Shown one piece after another: positions 1 through 5,520 of a DNA stretch of 10,149 nucleotides. Position 1 is the stretch's first letter. Each line of letters starts with the position of its first letter. This DNA comes from Clostridia bacterium (GTDB lineage Bacteria > Bacillota > Clostridia > Oscillospirales > CAG-272). Where the stretch lies: the NCBI GenBank assembly GCA_900770605.1, contig CAAGKS010000052.1:1-10149 (forward strand). The letters are read 5' to 3'. The notes beneath the pieces are model-generated. The model did no database searches. It worked only from the letters and a program-made list of their open reading frames with translations, and was not told the DNA's origin. Position numbers and translations under genes: made by a program.

Positions 1-31
1 CCTGTCGTGGGTTCAAGTCCTTCCGGTCGCT
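1..31 (+). tRNA. tRNA 3' end (partial; T arm and acceptor strand), Gly or Thr most likely
   Basis: The contig opens inside a tRNA gene. What remains is the end of a short variable loop with G-T-C (4-6), a T arm with stem halves GTGGG (7-11) and CCTTC (19-23) around the loop TTCAAGT (12-18), and the 3' acceptor strand CGGTCGC (24-30). Base T31 falls at the discriminator position. No CCA is encoded, so CCA would be added after transcription. The anticodon is lost to the left. A T at position 73 is usual for bacterial Gly, Cys and some Thr tRNAs, and the variable loop resembles Gly(UCC), so Gly or Thr is favoured by inference only. The T stem has a T-T mismatch at 8/22, which recurs in the neighbouring tRNA-Trp. 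Confidence 0.62.
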
Positions 32-72
32 TGCGTTCCGTATTCAGTTCTTGAAAAATCGCATTTTCGGTA

Positions 73-91
73 GTTCGAATCCTTCGACTCG
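73..91 (+). other. tRNA T-arm-like remnant, possible tRNA debris
   Basis: This stretch reads GTTCGAATCCTTC and then a TCG. It matches the partial tRNA's T-loop and acceptor region (11-29) at 14 of 19 positions by eye, and shares GTTCGA and CCTTC with tRNA-Trp. No stem or body of a tRNA can be built upstream, so it is not a working gene. It may be a decayed tRNA 3' end or chance. It overlaps a perfect interrupted palindrome, CTTCGA-C-TCGAAG (82-94). Confidence 0.25.
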
Positions 92-140
92 AAGAAAAAT
101 CGAAAATGGATCTATGGAAATTCGAAAAAAGTTAGGCGCG

Positions 141-186
141 AAAAAAGCGGAGAAATCTCTCGAAATCTCCGCTTTTCTCGTTTTTT
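141..186. terminator. Two-way intrinsic terminator between converging tRNA genes
   Basis: An 11-bp perfect stem, AAAAGCGGAGA (143-153) with TCTCCGCTTTT (166-176), encloses a 12-base loop. Read on the - strand, the stem ends in a run of six T (complement of 141-146), which suits termination after tRNA-Trp. Read on the + strand it is followed by CTCG and six T (181-186), a weaker tail that could end the partial tRNA transcript from the left. The position between two facing tRNA genes fits shared use. Confidence 0.8.
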
Positions 187-219
187 CTCGGTCGGATCTA
201 AATCGACCTAAAGACTTTG

Positions 220-292
220 CAGGGGCAGAAGGGCTCGAACCCACGACCCACGGTTTTGGAGACCGGTACTCTACCAACTGAGCTATACCCCT
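220..292 (-). tRNA. trnW: tRNA-Trp (anticodon CCA)
   Basis: A full 73-base cloverleaf folds on the - strand. The acceptor is AGGGGTA paired with TGCCCCT (complement of 221-227), the D stem is GCTC/GAGT, and the anticodon loop CTCCAAA carries CCA at positions 34-36. The variable loop is GGGTC, the T loop TTCGAGC, and the discriminator is G. The anticodon decodes UGG, and G73 and the acceptor are typical of bacterial tryptophan tRNA. CCA is not encoded: the gene is followed by CAA. The T stem GTGGG/CCTTC has a T-T mismatch at 50/64 and the anticodon stem a C-T mismatch at 27/43. A good promoter lies just upstream and a terminator downstream, so it is probably transcribed alone. Confidence 0.95.
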
Positions 293-312
293 GTATTTTT
301 TCGTACCCGTGT

Positions 313-341
313 ATTATATCACACTTTCTCGCGTTTTGCAA
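313..341 (-). promoter_or_regulatory. SigA-type promoter for tRNA-Trp
   Basis: On the - strand, TTGCAA (complement of 336-341) lies exactly 17 bases before TATAAT (complement of 313-318). TGA directly precedes the -10, making it an extended -10. Transcription would start near 306, about 14 bases before the mature tRNA. The -35 matches 4 of 6 consensus positions and the -10 matches all six. Confidence 0.75.
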
Positions 342-430
342 TACCTTTTTCGAAAATTTTTAGTTTTTTGCACTTTCTTTAGTCCTGCGCGCCTATACGA
401 TACTAAAATACCTGCCCTGCCGCCGTCAGC

Positions 431-865
431 TTAAAGATATCCGCGAATATCCACCGCCAGCTTTTCCTCGATATTTATAAGCCGCTTGGTTATATCCTTG
501 GATCTCTCGTCCGCCGCCCGATACTCGTTGAGATACTTATTGAGCGATTTAACGCCCATATTGCAGCCGTCTATCATAAGGTCGGCAATGGTCTTATCAG
601 ACTCGTTGATAGCGAGCTTCATCGTGGTCTTTACCCACGACATTCCCTTTGCCATAGGATTAGGATCCTTGCCCTCGTCCTTGTACCGCGTGAGCTGATC
701 CTGTATCTCGCTGTTGAGCTTTTCGTGCTCATCCTTACATTCCTCAAGTCTCTTTTTGAGCTTTTCAGCGCTTACGAATTTAATGACGTCGTCTATCGAT
801 GCAATTCCCATCTTTACACCCGCATCGCACTCTCTGAGTAATCTTACTGTATCCTGTTCGATCAT
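431..865 (-). CDS. Conserved helical protein of unknown function, ferritin-like/DUF2383-like
   Basis: This is a 144-residue soluble protein with no signal peptide or membrane segment. It appears almost all alpha-helical, with four or more amphipathic stretches, including a highly charged one around residues 35-62. Recognisable blocks are LLRECDAGVKMG (9-20), the DEHEKL segment (45-50), KDPNPMAKGMSW (66-77), and DKTIADLMIDGCNMGVKSLN (90-109). I recall close relatives as small hypothetical proteins across Clostridia. The pattern of Asp, Glu and His on helices suggests a ferritin-like four-helix bundle, but no metal site is proved by the sequence. The start is supported by AAGGAG (complement of 873-878), 7 bases before the ATG. 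It is divergent from the bile salt hydrolase gene across 110 AT-rich bases in which no convincing -35/-10 pair was found. No clear terminator follows its stop before the tRNA-Trp promoter. Confidence 0.85.
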   Translation of the reverse strand: MIEQDTVRLLRECDAGVKMGIASIDDVIKFVSAEKLKKRLEECKDEHEKLNSEIQDQLTRYKDEGKDPNPMAKGMSWVKTTMKLAINESDKTIADLMIDGCNMGVKSLNKYLNEYRAADERSKDITKRLINIEEKLAVDIRGYL

Positions 866-975
866 TGTTTTTCTCCTTTTTTTATTATCGGACTATACGT
901 ATTATTCCCACGTTTCCCTAAAAGTATAAATTTATTTGAGCGCGAAAATACTAACAAAAAAATAAGGAGAAAACT

Positions 976-1947
976 ATGTGCACAGCTATCAGCATAACGG
1001 GGGAGCGCGCGCTGTTTGGACGTACGCTCGATCTTGAGCTCTCTTACGGCGAGAGCGTTGTCATTACTCCCTCTCGCTTCCCGCTCGGCTTTGAAGGATC
1101 ATCTTCCGCACCGACACATCACGCCATTATCGGCACGGCGCACGTTGAGGACGGTTATCCGCTATATTACGATGCTATGAATTCCGCAGGTCTATGCGCC
1201 GCCGCGCTGAATTTCCCAAAATGCGCGGTATATCACGCCGAGAAAAATGATGCCAAAAACCTCGCCGCCTTCGAGCTTATTCCCTATATCCTATCGACCT
1301 GCGATTCTATTGCTGGCGCGCGCGAGCGTCTTAAAAAAATAAATATCACCAAGCGAGCGTTCAGCGCCTCCCTCCCCACCACTCCTCTGCATTGGATCTT
1401 TTCTGACGCGAGCGGAGCGATAGTGGCAGAGCCGCAAGAGGACGGCTTGAGGATCTACGACGATCCATTCGGCGTCCTTACCAACTCCCCCGAGTTCAGC
1501 TATCACGCCACACGTTGCGCGGATCTTATGCACCTCGACGCACGTCCACCGCAAAACTCCGCATTTCGGGGCGTTCCTCTTGAGCGTTACTCGCGCGGTA
1601 TGGGCGCGATAGGCTTACCGGGAGACCTCTCCTCTGCCTCGCGCTTTATCCGTGCCGCATTTGTCAAGGAGCACACTCTGCTTGGCGATGACGCCGACGA
1701 GATAAACCGATTTTTTCACGTTATAGGCGCGGTATCTCAGCCAAACGGCTGCGCTCTCACCGAAAACGGCGCGCCTATCCGCACGCTTTATTCCTCGTGT
1801 GCCGACGCGCGCTCCCTGACCTATTATTTTACCACCTACGGCTCTCACCGCATACGCGCGGTAAGAATGAGTGCCGAAAGCTCCTCGGGCGACACACTCA
1901 CCGCGTTTCCAATGTGCAGCCGCGAGGATATATTATATCTCAATTAA
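976..1947 (+). CDS. bsh: Choloylglycine hydrolase (conjugated bile salt hydrolase family)
   Basis: The product is a 323-residue Ntn-hydrolase of the linear-amide C-N hydrolase family, which cuts the glycine or taurine amide of conjugated bile acids; penicillin V acylases are the sister group. The whole active-site set expected for the family is visible. Cys2 becomes the N-terminal nucleophile after Met1 removal, followed by Arg16 and Asp19 in FGRTLDLE, Asn79 in AALNFP, Asn170 in GVLTNSPEF, and Arg223 in SASRFIRAAF. TPLHWIFSD (136-144) and GLPGD (213-217) also follow the Clostridium perfringens enzyme as I recall it (about 329 residues). There is no signal peptide, so it is cytoplasmic. AAGGAG (964-969) sits 6 bases before the ATG. 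The gene stands alone with its own terminator at 2038-2064. Bile salt hydrolase is favoured over penicillin acylase by the Asn79 and SRFIR blocks; exact substrate preference cannot be read from sequence. Confidence 0.93.
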   Translation: MCTAISITGERALFGRTLDLELSYGESVVITPSRFPLGFEGSSSAPTHHAIIGTAHVEDGYPLYYDAMNSAGLCAAALNFPKCAVYHAEKNDAKNLAAFELIPYILSTCDSIAGARERLKKINITKRAFSASLPTTPLHWIFSDASGAIVAEPQEDGLRIYDDPFGVLTNSPEFSYHATRCADLMHLDARPPQNSAFRGVPLERYSRGMGAIGLPGDLSSASRFIRAAFVKEHTLLGDDADEINRFFHVIGAVSQPNGCALTENGAPIRTLYSSCADARSLTYYFTTYGSHRIRAVRMSAESSSGDTLTAFPMCSREDILYLN

Positions 1948-2037
1948 ATAATGATCCCGTAGAGGGAGCCTTTGGCTCAAAACATCCTGCGCTAGCTTTT
2001 TATTTGTATTCTGTTCACCGAAATAGCCCTTTTCGAA

Positions 2038-2064
2038 CACGCGACTATCGCGTGGTTTTCGTTT
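2038..2064 (+). terminator. Intrinsic terminator of the bile salt hydrolase gene
   Basis: A 7-bp stem, CACGCGA (2038-2044) with TCGCGTG (2048-2054), closes a 3-base loop CTA and is followed by GTTTTCGTTTT. It lies about 90 bases after the stop codon. The bases between the stop and this hairpin hold one weak hairpin (GAGCC, 1966-1970, with GGCTC, 1974-1978) and no gene. Confidence 0.7.
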
Positions 2065-2067
2065 TGC

Positions 2068-2098
2068 AAAAAAACGTCGCGTACCTTCGTACGCGACG
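2068..2098 (-). terminator. Intrinsic terminator of the birA-tmk operon
   Basis: On the - strand a perfect 10-bp stem CGTCGCGTAC / GTACGCGACG (2089-2098 and 2075-2084) with a 4-base GAAG loop is followed by seven T (complement of 2068-2074). It begins within ten bases of the tmk stop codon. On the + strand it has no T tract after it, so it acts mainly leftwards. Confidence 0.88.
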
Positions 2099-2104
2099 CT
2101 CCAT

Positions 2105-2728
2105 TCAGATCATATCTTTAACTATTGCGCAAATATCCGCGCTTACCTCATCAGGCGTTCTGTATCCGTTTACCACGTGAATATTATCGGTAACGGCAAG
2201 GTCCTCGATAACTGAGAGGAACTGATTTCTCACTCTTGTGAGCGTATCCACGTTCTCGTAGATCTCCACGGAATCTCTGCCCTTTGAAATTCTTTCAAGG
2301 CTTTGCTCGGGCAAAAGATCGATATATATGCAAACGTCAGGACGGCGGATCTGAGGGCAATCGATATTCATTTTCTTTACCCACTGATAGTCGGTAGCCT
2401 GTCCCTGATATGCAAGTGAGGAATAATAGTAGCGGTCACAGATAACGTCCACTCCTGCCGCCAGAAGCGCGTCTATTCCCACCTCAGCGGTTATATTGTG
2501 CGCAATTCTGTCCTCAACGAACATCACCGCCATCTCGCACTCGCTCTTGGGAACTCTGCCGCCGAGCGCCTCGCGAAGTGCCTTTCCCGAGGGGAGCGTG
2601 GTGGGCTCTGCCGTTATATGAGTTTTTCTGCCCATCGCCTCAAGCTGCTCTGAAAGCATTTTGACCTGAGTGGTCTTTCCCGAGCCGTCTATTCCTTCAA
2701 AAACTATAAAAAGTCCTCTGTTTTCCAT
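2105..2728 (-). CDS. tmk: Thymidylate kinase (dTMP kinase)
   Basis: This 207-residue cytoplasmic enzyme phosphorylates dTMP to dTDP with ATP, the last specific step before dTTP. The P-loop GIDGSGKT is at 12-19 and the dTMP-contact EPT at 41-43. The DRY motif (98-100) begins DRYYYSSLAYQG, and a lid segment with basic residues, RISKGRDSVE, spans 146-155. The length is normal for the family (about 200-215). The lid is shorter on arginine than the E. coli type but keeps Arg146, Lys149 and Arg151. AGGAG (complement of 2734-2738) lies 5 bases before the ATG. It is the second gene of an operon, only 24 bases after birA, and is closed by the terminator at 2068-2098. Confidence 0.96.
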   Translation of the reverse strand: MENRGLFIVFEGIDGSGKTTQVKMLSEQLEAMGRKTHITAEPTTLPSGKALREALGGRVPKSECEMAVMFVEDRIAHNITAEVGIDALLAAGVDVICDRYYYSSLAYQGQATDYQWVKKMNIDCPQIRRPDVCIYIDLLPEQSLERISKGRDSVEIYENVDTLTRVRNQFLSVIEDLAVTDNIHVVNGYRTPDEVSADICAIVKDMI

Positions 2729-2752
2729 ATCTTCTCCTGCCGTAAAAATAAC

Positions 2753-3538
2753 TTATTTTAATCTGAGGGTTATCTCTCCGCTGCCAAGCGATAGCTGCTC
2801 ACCGCTATCAAGCGTTACGAGCAGTGCGCCGCCATCGTCGATATCCGTGGCGATCCCCTCTCGCGTCTGCCCATCAGCGCCAAACGATATACGCCTTCCA
2901 AGCACCGCCGAGCGCTCCTTGTATTCCTTCATATACGAGCGATCTCCGCTCGCCGCAAGGCGATAAAGATCGTACAGCTCGCAGGCTATACGCTCGCAGA
3001 TATCCGCTTTTTGCGCTCCTTTGGCGCGCTTTCCGATAGAGCTTGCTATATCTTTGAGCTCATCGGGAAAATCCTCAGTGCTTACGTTCAAGCCTATGCC
3101 TATGGCGGCATAAAAACGCTCGCCCACGAAAAACGACTCCGCAAGTATTCCGCAGATCTTTTTGCCGTCAAGCAAAATATCGTTTACCCACTTTATCTGC
3201 GTCTTGCCGCCCGTGAGCGTGTCGGTTGCGCGTAGCACCGCGACCGCCGCCGCAGAGGTGATCCCAACTGTTTGAGATATACCGTTTTTTATCTCAAGGA
3301 GCAACGTCATATAAACGCCCGTATCCGAGGGGGAATAAAAGCTTCTGCCAAGTCTTCCCCGTCCCTCGCTCTGCCTATTTGCAACGAACAGCACAGGCGC
3401 GTCCTCGCCGCCCACGGCATATCTGCGCGCCTCGGTGTTAGTGGAATCTATCTCGTCAAAAAATTTTACGGATATTCCTCTTTCTCTGAGCTTCTCGGAG
3501 TTGACTATATTCGCATAGCTACGGCAATCGTTTTTCAT
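2753..3538 (-). CDS. birA: Biotin-[acetyl-CoA-carboxylase] ligase, HTH-less form
   Basis: The product is a 261-residue biotin protein ligase that forms biotinyl-AMP and attaches biotin to the lysine of acyl-CoA carboxylase carrier proteins. DSTN (31-34) starts the catalytic domain. The biotinyl-AMP loop GRGRLGR is at 59-65, the KWxND motif appears as KWVND at 116-120 (Val where many have Pro), and GIGLNV is at 147-152. A small beta-rich C-terminal domain starts near 214. There is no room for the N-terminal helix-turn-helix of E. coli BirA, so it should be a class I enzyme that cannot act as the biotin operon repressor. GAGGA (complement of 3543-3547) precedes the ATG at 3538. It is the first gene of the birA-tmk unit, driven by the promoter at 3613-3641. 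Confidence 0.95.
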   Translation of the reverse strand: MKNDCRSYANIVNSEKLRERGISVKFFDEIDSTNTEARRYAVGGEDAPVLFVANRQSEGRGRLGRSFYSPSDTGVYMTLLLEIKNGISQTVGITSAAAVAVLRATDTLTGGKTQIKWVNDILLDGKKICGILAESFFVGERFYAAIGIGLNVSTEDFPDELKDIASSIGKRAKGAQKADICERIACELYDLYRLAASGDRSYMKEYKERSAVLGRRISFGADGQTREGIATDIDDGGALLVTLDSGEQLSLGSGEITLRLK

Positions 3539-3612
3539 AATATCCTCAAACGGTGACGAAAAAGCGCCCCAAAACCTCCAAAAAAACTACTCGCGCACAG
3601 CGCCGCATGATA

Positions 3613-3641
3613 ATTATAACACATTTTTTCTCCCATTTCAA
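3613..3641 (-). promoter_or_regulatory. SigA-type promoter for birA-tmk
   Basis: On the - strand, TTGAAA (complement of 3636-3641, 5 of 6 consensus) lies 17 bases before a perfect TATAAT (complement of 3613-3618), with TGT just before it as an extended -10. The start would be near 3606, giving a leader of about 68 bases to the birA ATG. The leader holds no clear riboswitch fold that I can identify. Confidence 0.82.
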
Positions 3642-3689
3642 TAAAAATAAAATTTTTTAGATATTTTATTAAGTAATGTAGGATTTTTA

Positions 3690-3718
3690 TTGCATTTTAC
3701 AAGGTTTTGTGCTATAAT
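3690..3718 (+). promoter_or_regulatory. SigA-type promoter for the maf-mreBCD-PBP2 operon
   Basis: TTGCAT (3690-3695, only 3 of 6 consensus) lies 17 bases before a perfect TATAAT (3713-3718) with TGC directly upstream. The extended -10 makes up for the weak -35. Transcription would begin near 3725. No other promoter of this quality was seen between here and the end of the PBP2 gene. Confidence 0.75.
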
Positions 3719-3763
3719 TAATATGGATAATGGTATTTTAGTGCCAAATGACTCTAACCTATC

Positions 3764-3768
3764 GGAGA
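3764..3768 (+). promoter_or_regulatory. Ribosome binding site that fixes the Maf start
   Basis: GGAGA lies 9 bases before ATG 3777. The longer in-frame reading from TTG 3690 and the ATG at 3723 have no such site; the first lies inside the promoter and the second at or before the predicted transcript start. The true protein therefore most likely starts at 3777. Confidence 0.75.
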
Positions 3769-3776
3769 CCTTCTCT

Positions 3777-4388
3777 ATGACTGATATAAATACTAAAAAA
3801 CGCATCGTTCTCGCCTCTGCCTCTCCGCGCAGAAAGGACATACTCGAAAGTATGGGGGCGCAGTTTGAGATCTTGTGCGCGGATGCTGACGAAACCTCGG
3901 ATATTACCGATCCCGAGCTTTTGACTCGGGAGCTTGCTCGCCGCAAGGCAAGTGCCGCTCTTGATATCCTAAAGGCGCAAAAAAAGGCGGACGGAGCTAT
4001 AATAATCGCCGCAGATACGGTGGTGGCGTGTGACGGCAAAATACTTGGCAAGCCCAAGAGCCGTGAGGACGCTATCGAGATGATAACCCTGCTGAGCGGA
4101 AAAGCTCACGTTGTGGCATCGGGCATCGCCGTTTGCTCAGAGGGCGTTATCAAAACAGATTGCAGCATCACCAAGGTAAGAGTTGACAATATTCCCGCAG
4201 AAGAAATAATAAAATACGTCGATAGCGGCGAGCCCTACGACAAGGCAGGCGGCTACGGCATACAGGGCAGCTTCTCACGCTGGGTAAGCGGCATTGACGG
4301 CTGTTACTTCGGAGTTGTGGGACTTCCCGCAAACAAGCTCTCCACTCTCTTTTACGAGTGTGTCGGAGCATACCCTGACAGTATATAA
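3777..4388 (+). CDS. maf: Maf-family nucleotide pyrophosphatase (dTTP/UTP type, YhdE-like)
   Basis: The product is a 203-residue cytoplasmic house-cleaning enzyme that hydrolyses dTTP, UTP and modified pyrimidine nucleotides to the monophosphate. LASASPRR (12-19) is the family N-terminal signature, AADT (78-81) carries the catalytic aspartate, and GKPKSREDAIEM (91-102) follows. SGEPYDKAGGYGIQG (150-164) is the form seen in YhdE-type dTTP/UTP pyrophosphatases rather than the YceF type, which lacks the DKAG-YGIQG pattern. The length fits the family (190-210). It is the first gene of the elongation operon, 70 bases ahead of mreB. Maf genes next to mreB are common in Firmicutes, where overexpression of B. 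subtilis Maf was linked to blocked septum formation. Confidence 0.93.
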   Translation: MTDINTKKRIVLASASPRRKDILESMGAQFEILCADADETSDITDPELLTRELARRKASAALDILKAQKKADGAIIIAADTVVACDGKILGKPKSREDAIEMITLLSGKAHVVASGIAVCSEGVIKTDCSITKVRVDNIPAEEIIKYVDSGEPYDKAGGYGIQGSFSRWVSGIDGCYFGVVGLPANKLSTLFYECVGAYPDSI

Positions 4389-4400
4389 AAGAAATTCACC

Positions 4401-4420
4401 GAGCGCGTAAAAAAGCGCTC
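4401..4420 (+). other. Small hairpin in the maf-mreB spacer
   Basis: GAGCGC (4401-4406) pairs with GCGCTC (4415-4420) around the A-rich loop GTAAAAAA. It has no T tract after it, so it is not a standard terminator. It could be an RNA processing or stability element at the head of the mreB message, or have no role. Confidence 0.4.
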
Positions 4421-4458
4421 TGGCTTAAAGATAAAAATTTGGGAGAAAGGAGCATATC

Positions 4459-5466
4459 ATGGCAAAAATATTCGGCATGGATCTTGGCACGGCCAACACG
4501 CTGATCTATGAAAAGTCCAAGGGAATAGTTTTGAGAGCGCCGTCGGTAATTGCGGTCAACAACGCAGACCACGAAATAGTCGCGCTCGGCGGTCCTGCTA
4601 AAAATATGCTCGGCAAAACTCCCGAGGGTATCACGGCATACCGTCCGCTCAAGGGCGGCGTTATAGCCGAATACGAGGCGGCATCAAAGATGGTGCGCGG
4701 ATACCTTGAAAACGTAAAGGCGTTTTCCCTTTTCTCCCGCCCTTCGATAATAGTTTGTATTCCTCACGAGGCAACGGGCGTTGAAAAACGCGCTCTCGAG
4801 GACGCTATCTTTGAGGCGGGCGCTCGTTCAGTTGCGCTGGTCGATGAGCCCATAGCCGCTTGTATCGGCACGGGGATCGGCGTTGGCGGCAAGCGCGGCA
4901 GTATGATAGTTGACATCGGCGGCGGCTCGTGCGAGGTGGCGGTAATAAGCCACGGCGGAATAGTAAGCTCAGGCTCGATAAGAGTGGCGGGCGACAGCTT
5001 TGACGAGGCGATCGTTGAATACATAAGGCAGCACCGTGACACGCTCATCGGTATTGCCACCGCAGAGGAGCTCAAGCGCGCCTGCGGCTCGGCGCACCCC
5101 GCGTACGATCGCGGTGAATACAGGATCGCAGGACGTAATCTCCTCACGGGACTCGGAACTGTTCTCTCGGTATCCTCCGCAGAGATAAGAGAGGCGGTTG
5201 CAGAGCCGCTTGAACAAATAATCGACGCTATCAAGCGCACTCTTGAGTCCACCCCTCCCGAGCTTTCCTCGGATATTTACGACCACGGCATAATGCTCAC
5301 CGGCGGAGGCGCGATATTGCGCGGAACAGACCGCCTGATCAGCGAGCGTACAGGCCTCAAGGTAAACAAGGCAAAGCGTCCGCTTGAAGCGGTATGCATC
5401 GGCATATCAAAAATTATTGAGAGCGAGGGCGAGCTTGGAGACCTTCTCCGTTACAGAGGAAGATAA
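4459..5466 (+). CDS. mreB: Rod shape-determining protein MreB (actin-like)
   Basis: The product is a 335-residue actin-fold ATPase that forms short membrane-bound filaments guiding side-wall synthesis with MreC, MreD, RodA and PBP2. Phosphate-1 motif DLGTANTLIY is at 8-17, a VDEP segment at 128-131, phosphate-2 loop VDIGGGSCEVAV at 151-162, and the adenosine motif LTGGGAILRG at 280-289. Length and order match MreB/Mbl throughout. The phosphate-2 loop reads GGGSCE where the family usually has GGGTTE, and RVAGD (175-179) replaces the common R-I/V-GGD, so this is a divergent member. AAAGGAG (4446-4452) is 6 bases before the ATG. It sits between maf and mreC, 54 bases before the latter. MreB is favoured over Mbl by the adjoining mreC and mreD. 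Confidence 0.95.
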   Translation: MAKIFGMDLGTANTLIYEKSKGIVLRAPSVIAVNNADHEIVALGGPAKNMLGKTPEGITAYRPLKGGVIAEYEAASKMVRGYLENVKAFSLFSRPSIIVCIPHEATGVEKRALEDAIFEAGARSVALVDEPIAACIGTGIGVGGKRGSMIVDIGGGSCEVAVISHGGIVSSGSIRVAGDSFDEAIVEYIRQHRDTLIGIATAEELKRACGSAHPAYDRGEYRIAGRNLLTGLGTVLSVSSAEIREAVAEPLEQIIDAIKRTLESTPPELSSDIYDHGIMLTGGGAILRGTDRLISERTGLKVNKAKRPLEAVCIGISKIIESEGELGDLLRYRGR

Positions 5467-5520
5467 CGCGCTCAAAGCACGGACCACCCCAAAGATCATT
5501 CGTATCAGGGAGAAAAGAAA

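Noticed and set aside
44..281. Open frames on both strands across the left intergenic region
   Set aside because: They run through tRNA-Trp and the hairpin terminator, with sequence explained by the RNA gene, so they are not proteins.
866..975. Promoters for the helical protein gene and bsh in their shared spacer
   Set aside because: TATAAA (925-930), TATACT (complement of 923-928) and TAATAC (complement of 899-904) could be -10 boxes, but none has an acceptable -35 at 16-18 bases, so none is called.
1966..1978. GAGCC-TTT-GGCTC hairpin after bsh
   Set aside because: The stem is only 5 bp and is followed by AAAAC rather than T, so it is not counted as a terminator.
1797..2180. A 127-codon plus-strand frame spanning the bsh end and tmk tail
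   Set aside because: It crosses two terminators and overlaps two real genes; it shows no domain and no ribosome site.
3723..3725. ATG as the Maf start, giving a nearly leaderless message
   Set aside because: It has no ribosome site, would add 18 residues before the conserved N terminus, and lies at or before the predicted transcript start.
4764..5252. A 162-codon minus-strand frame within mreB
   Set aside because: It is antisense to conserved MreB motifs; its Ser/Pro/Ala-rich composition is typical of a shadow frame.
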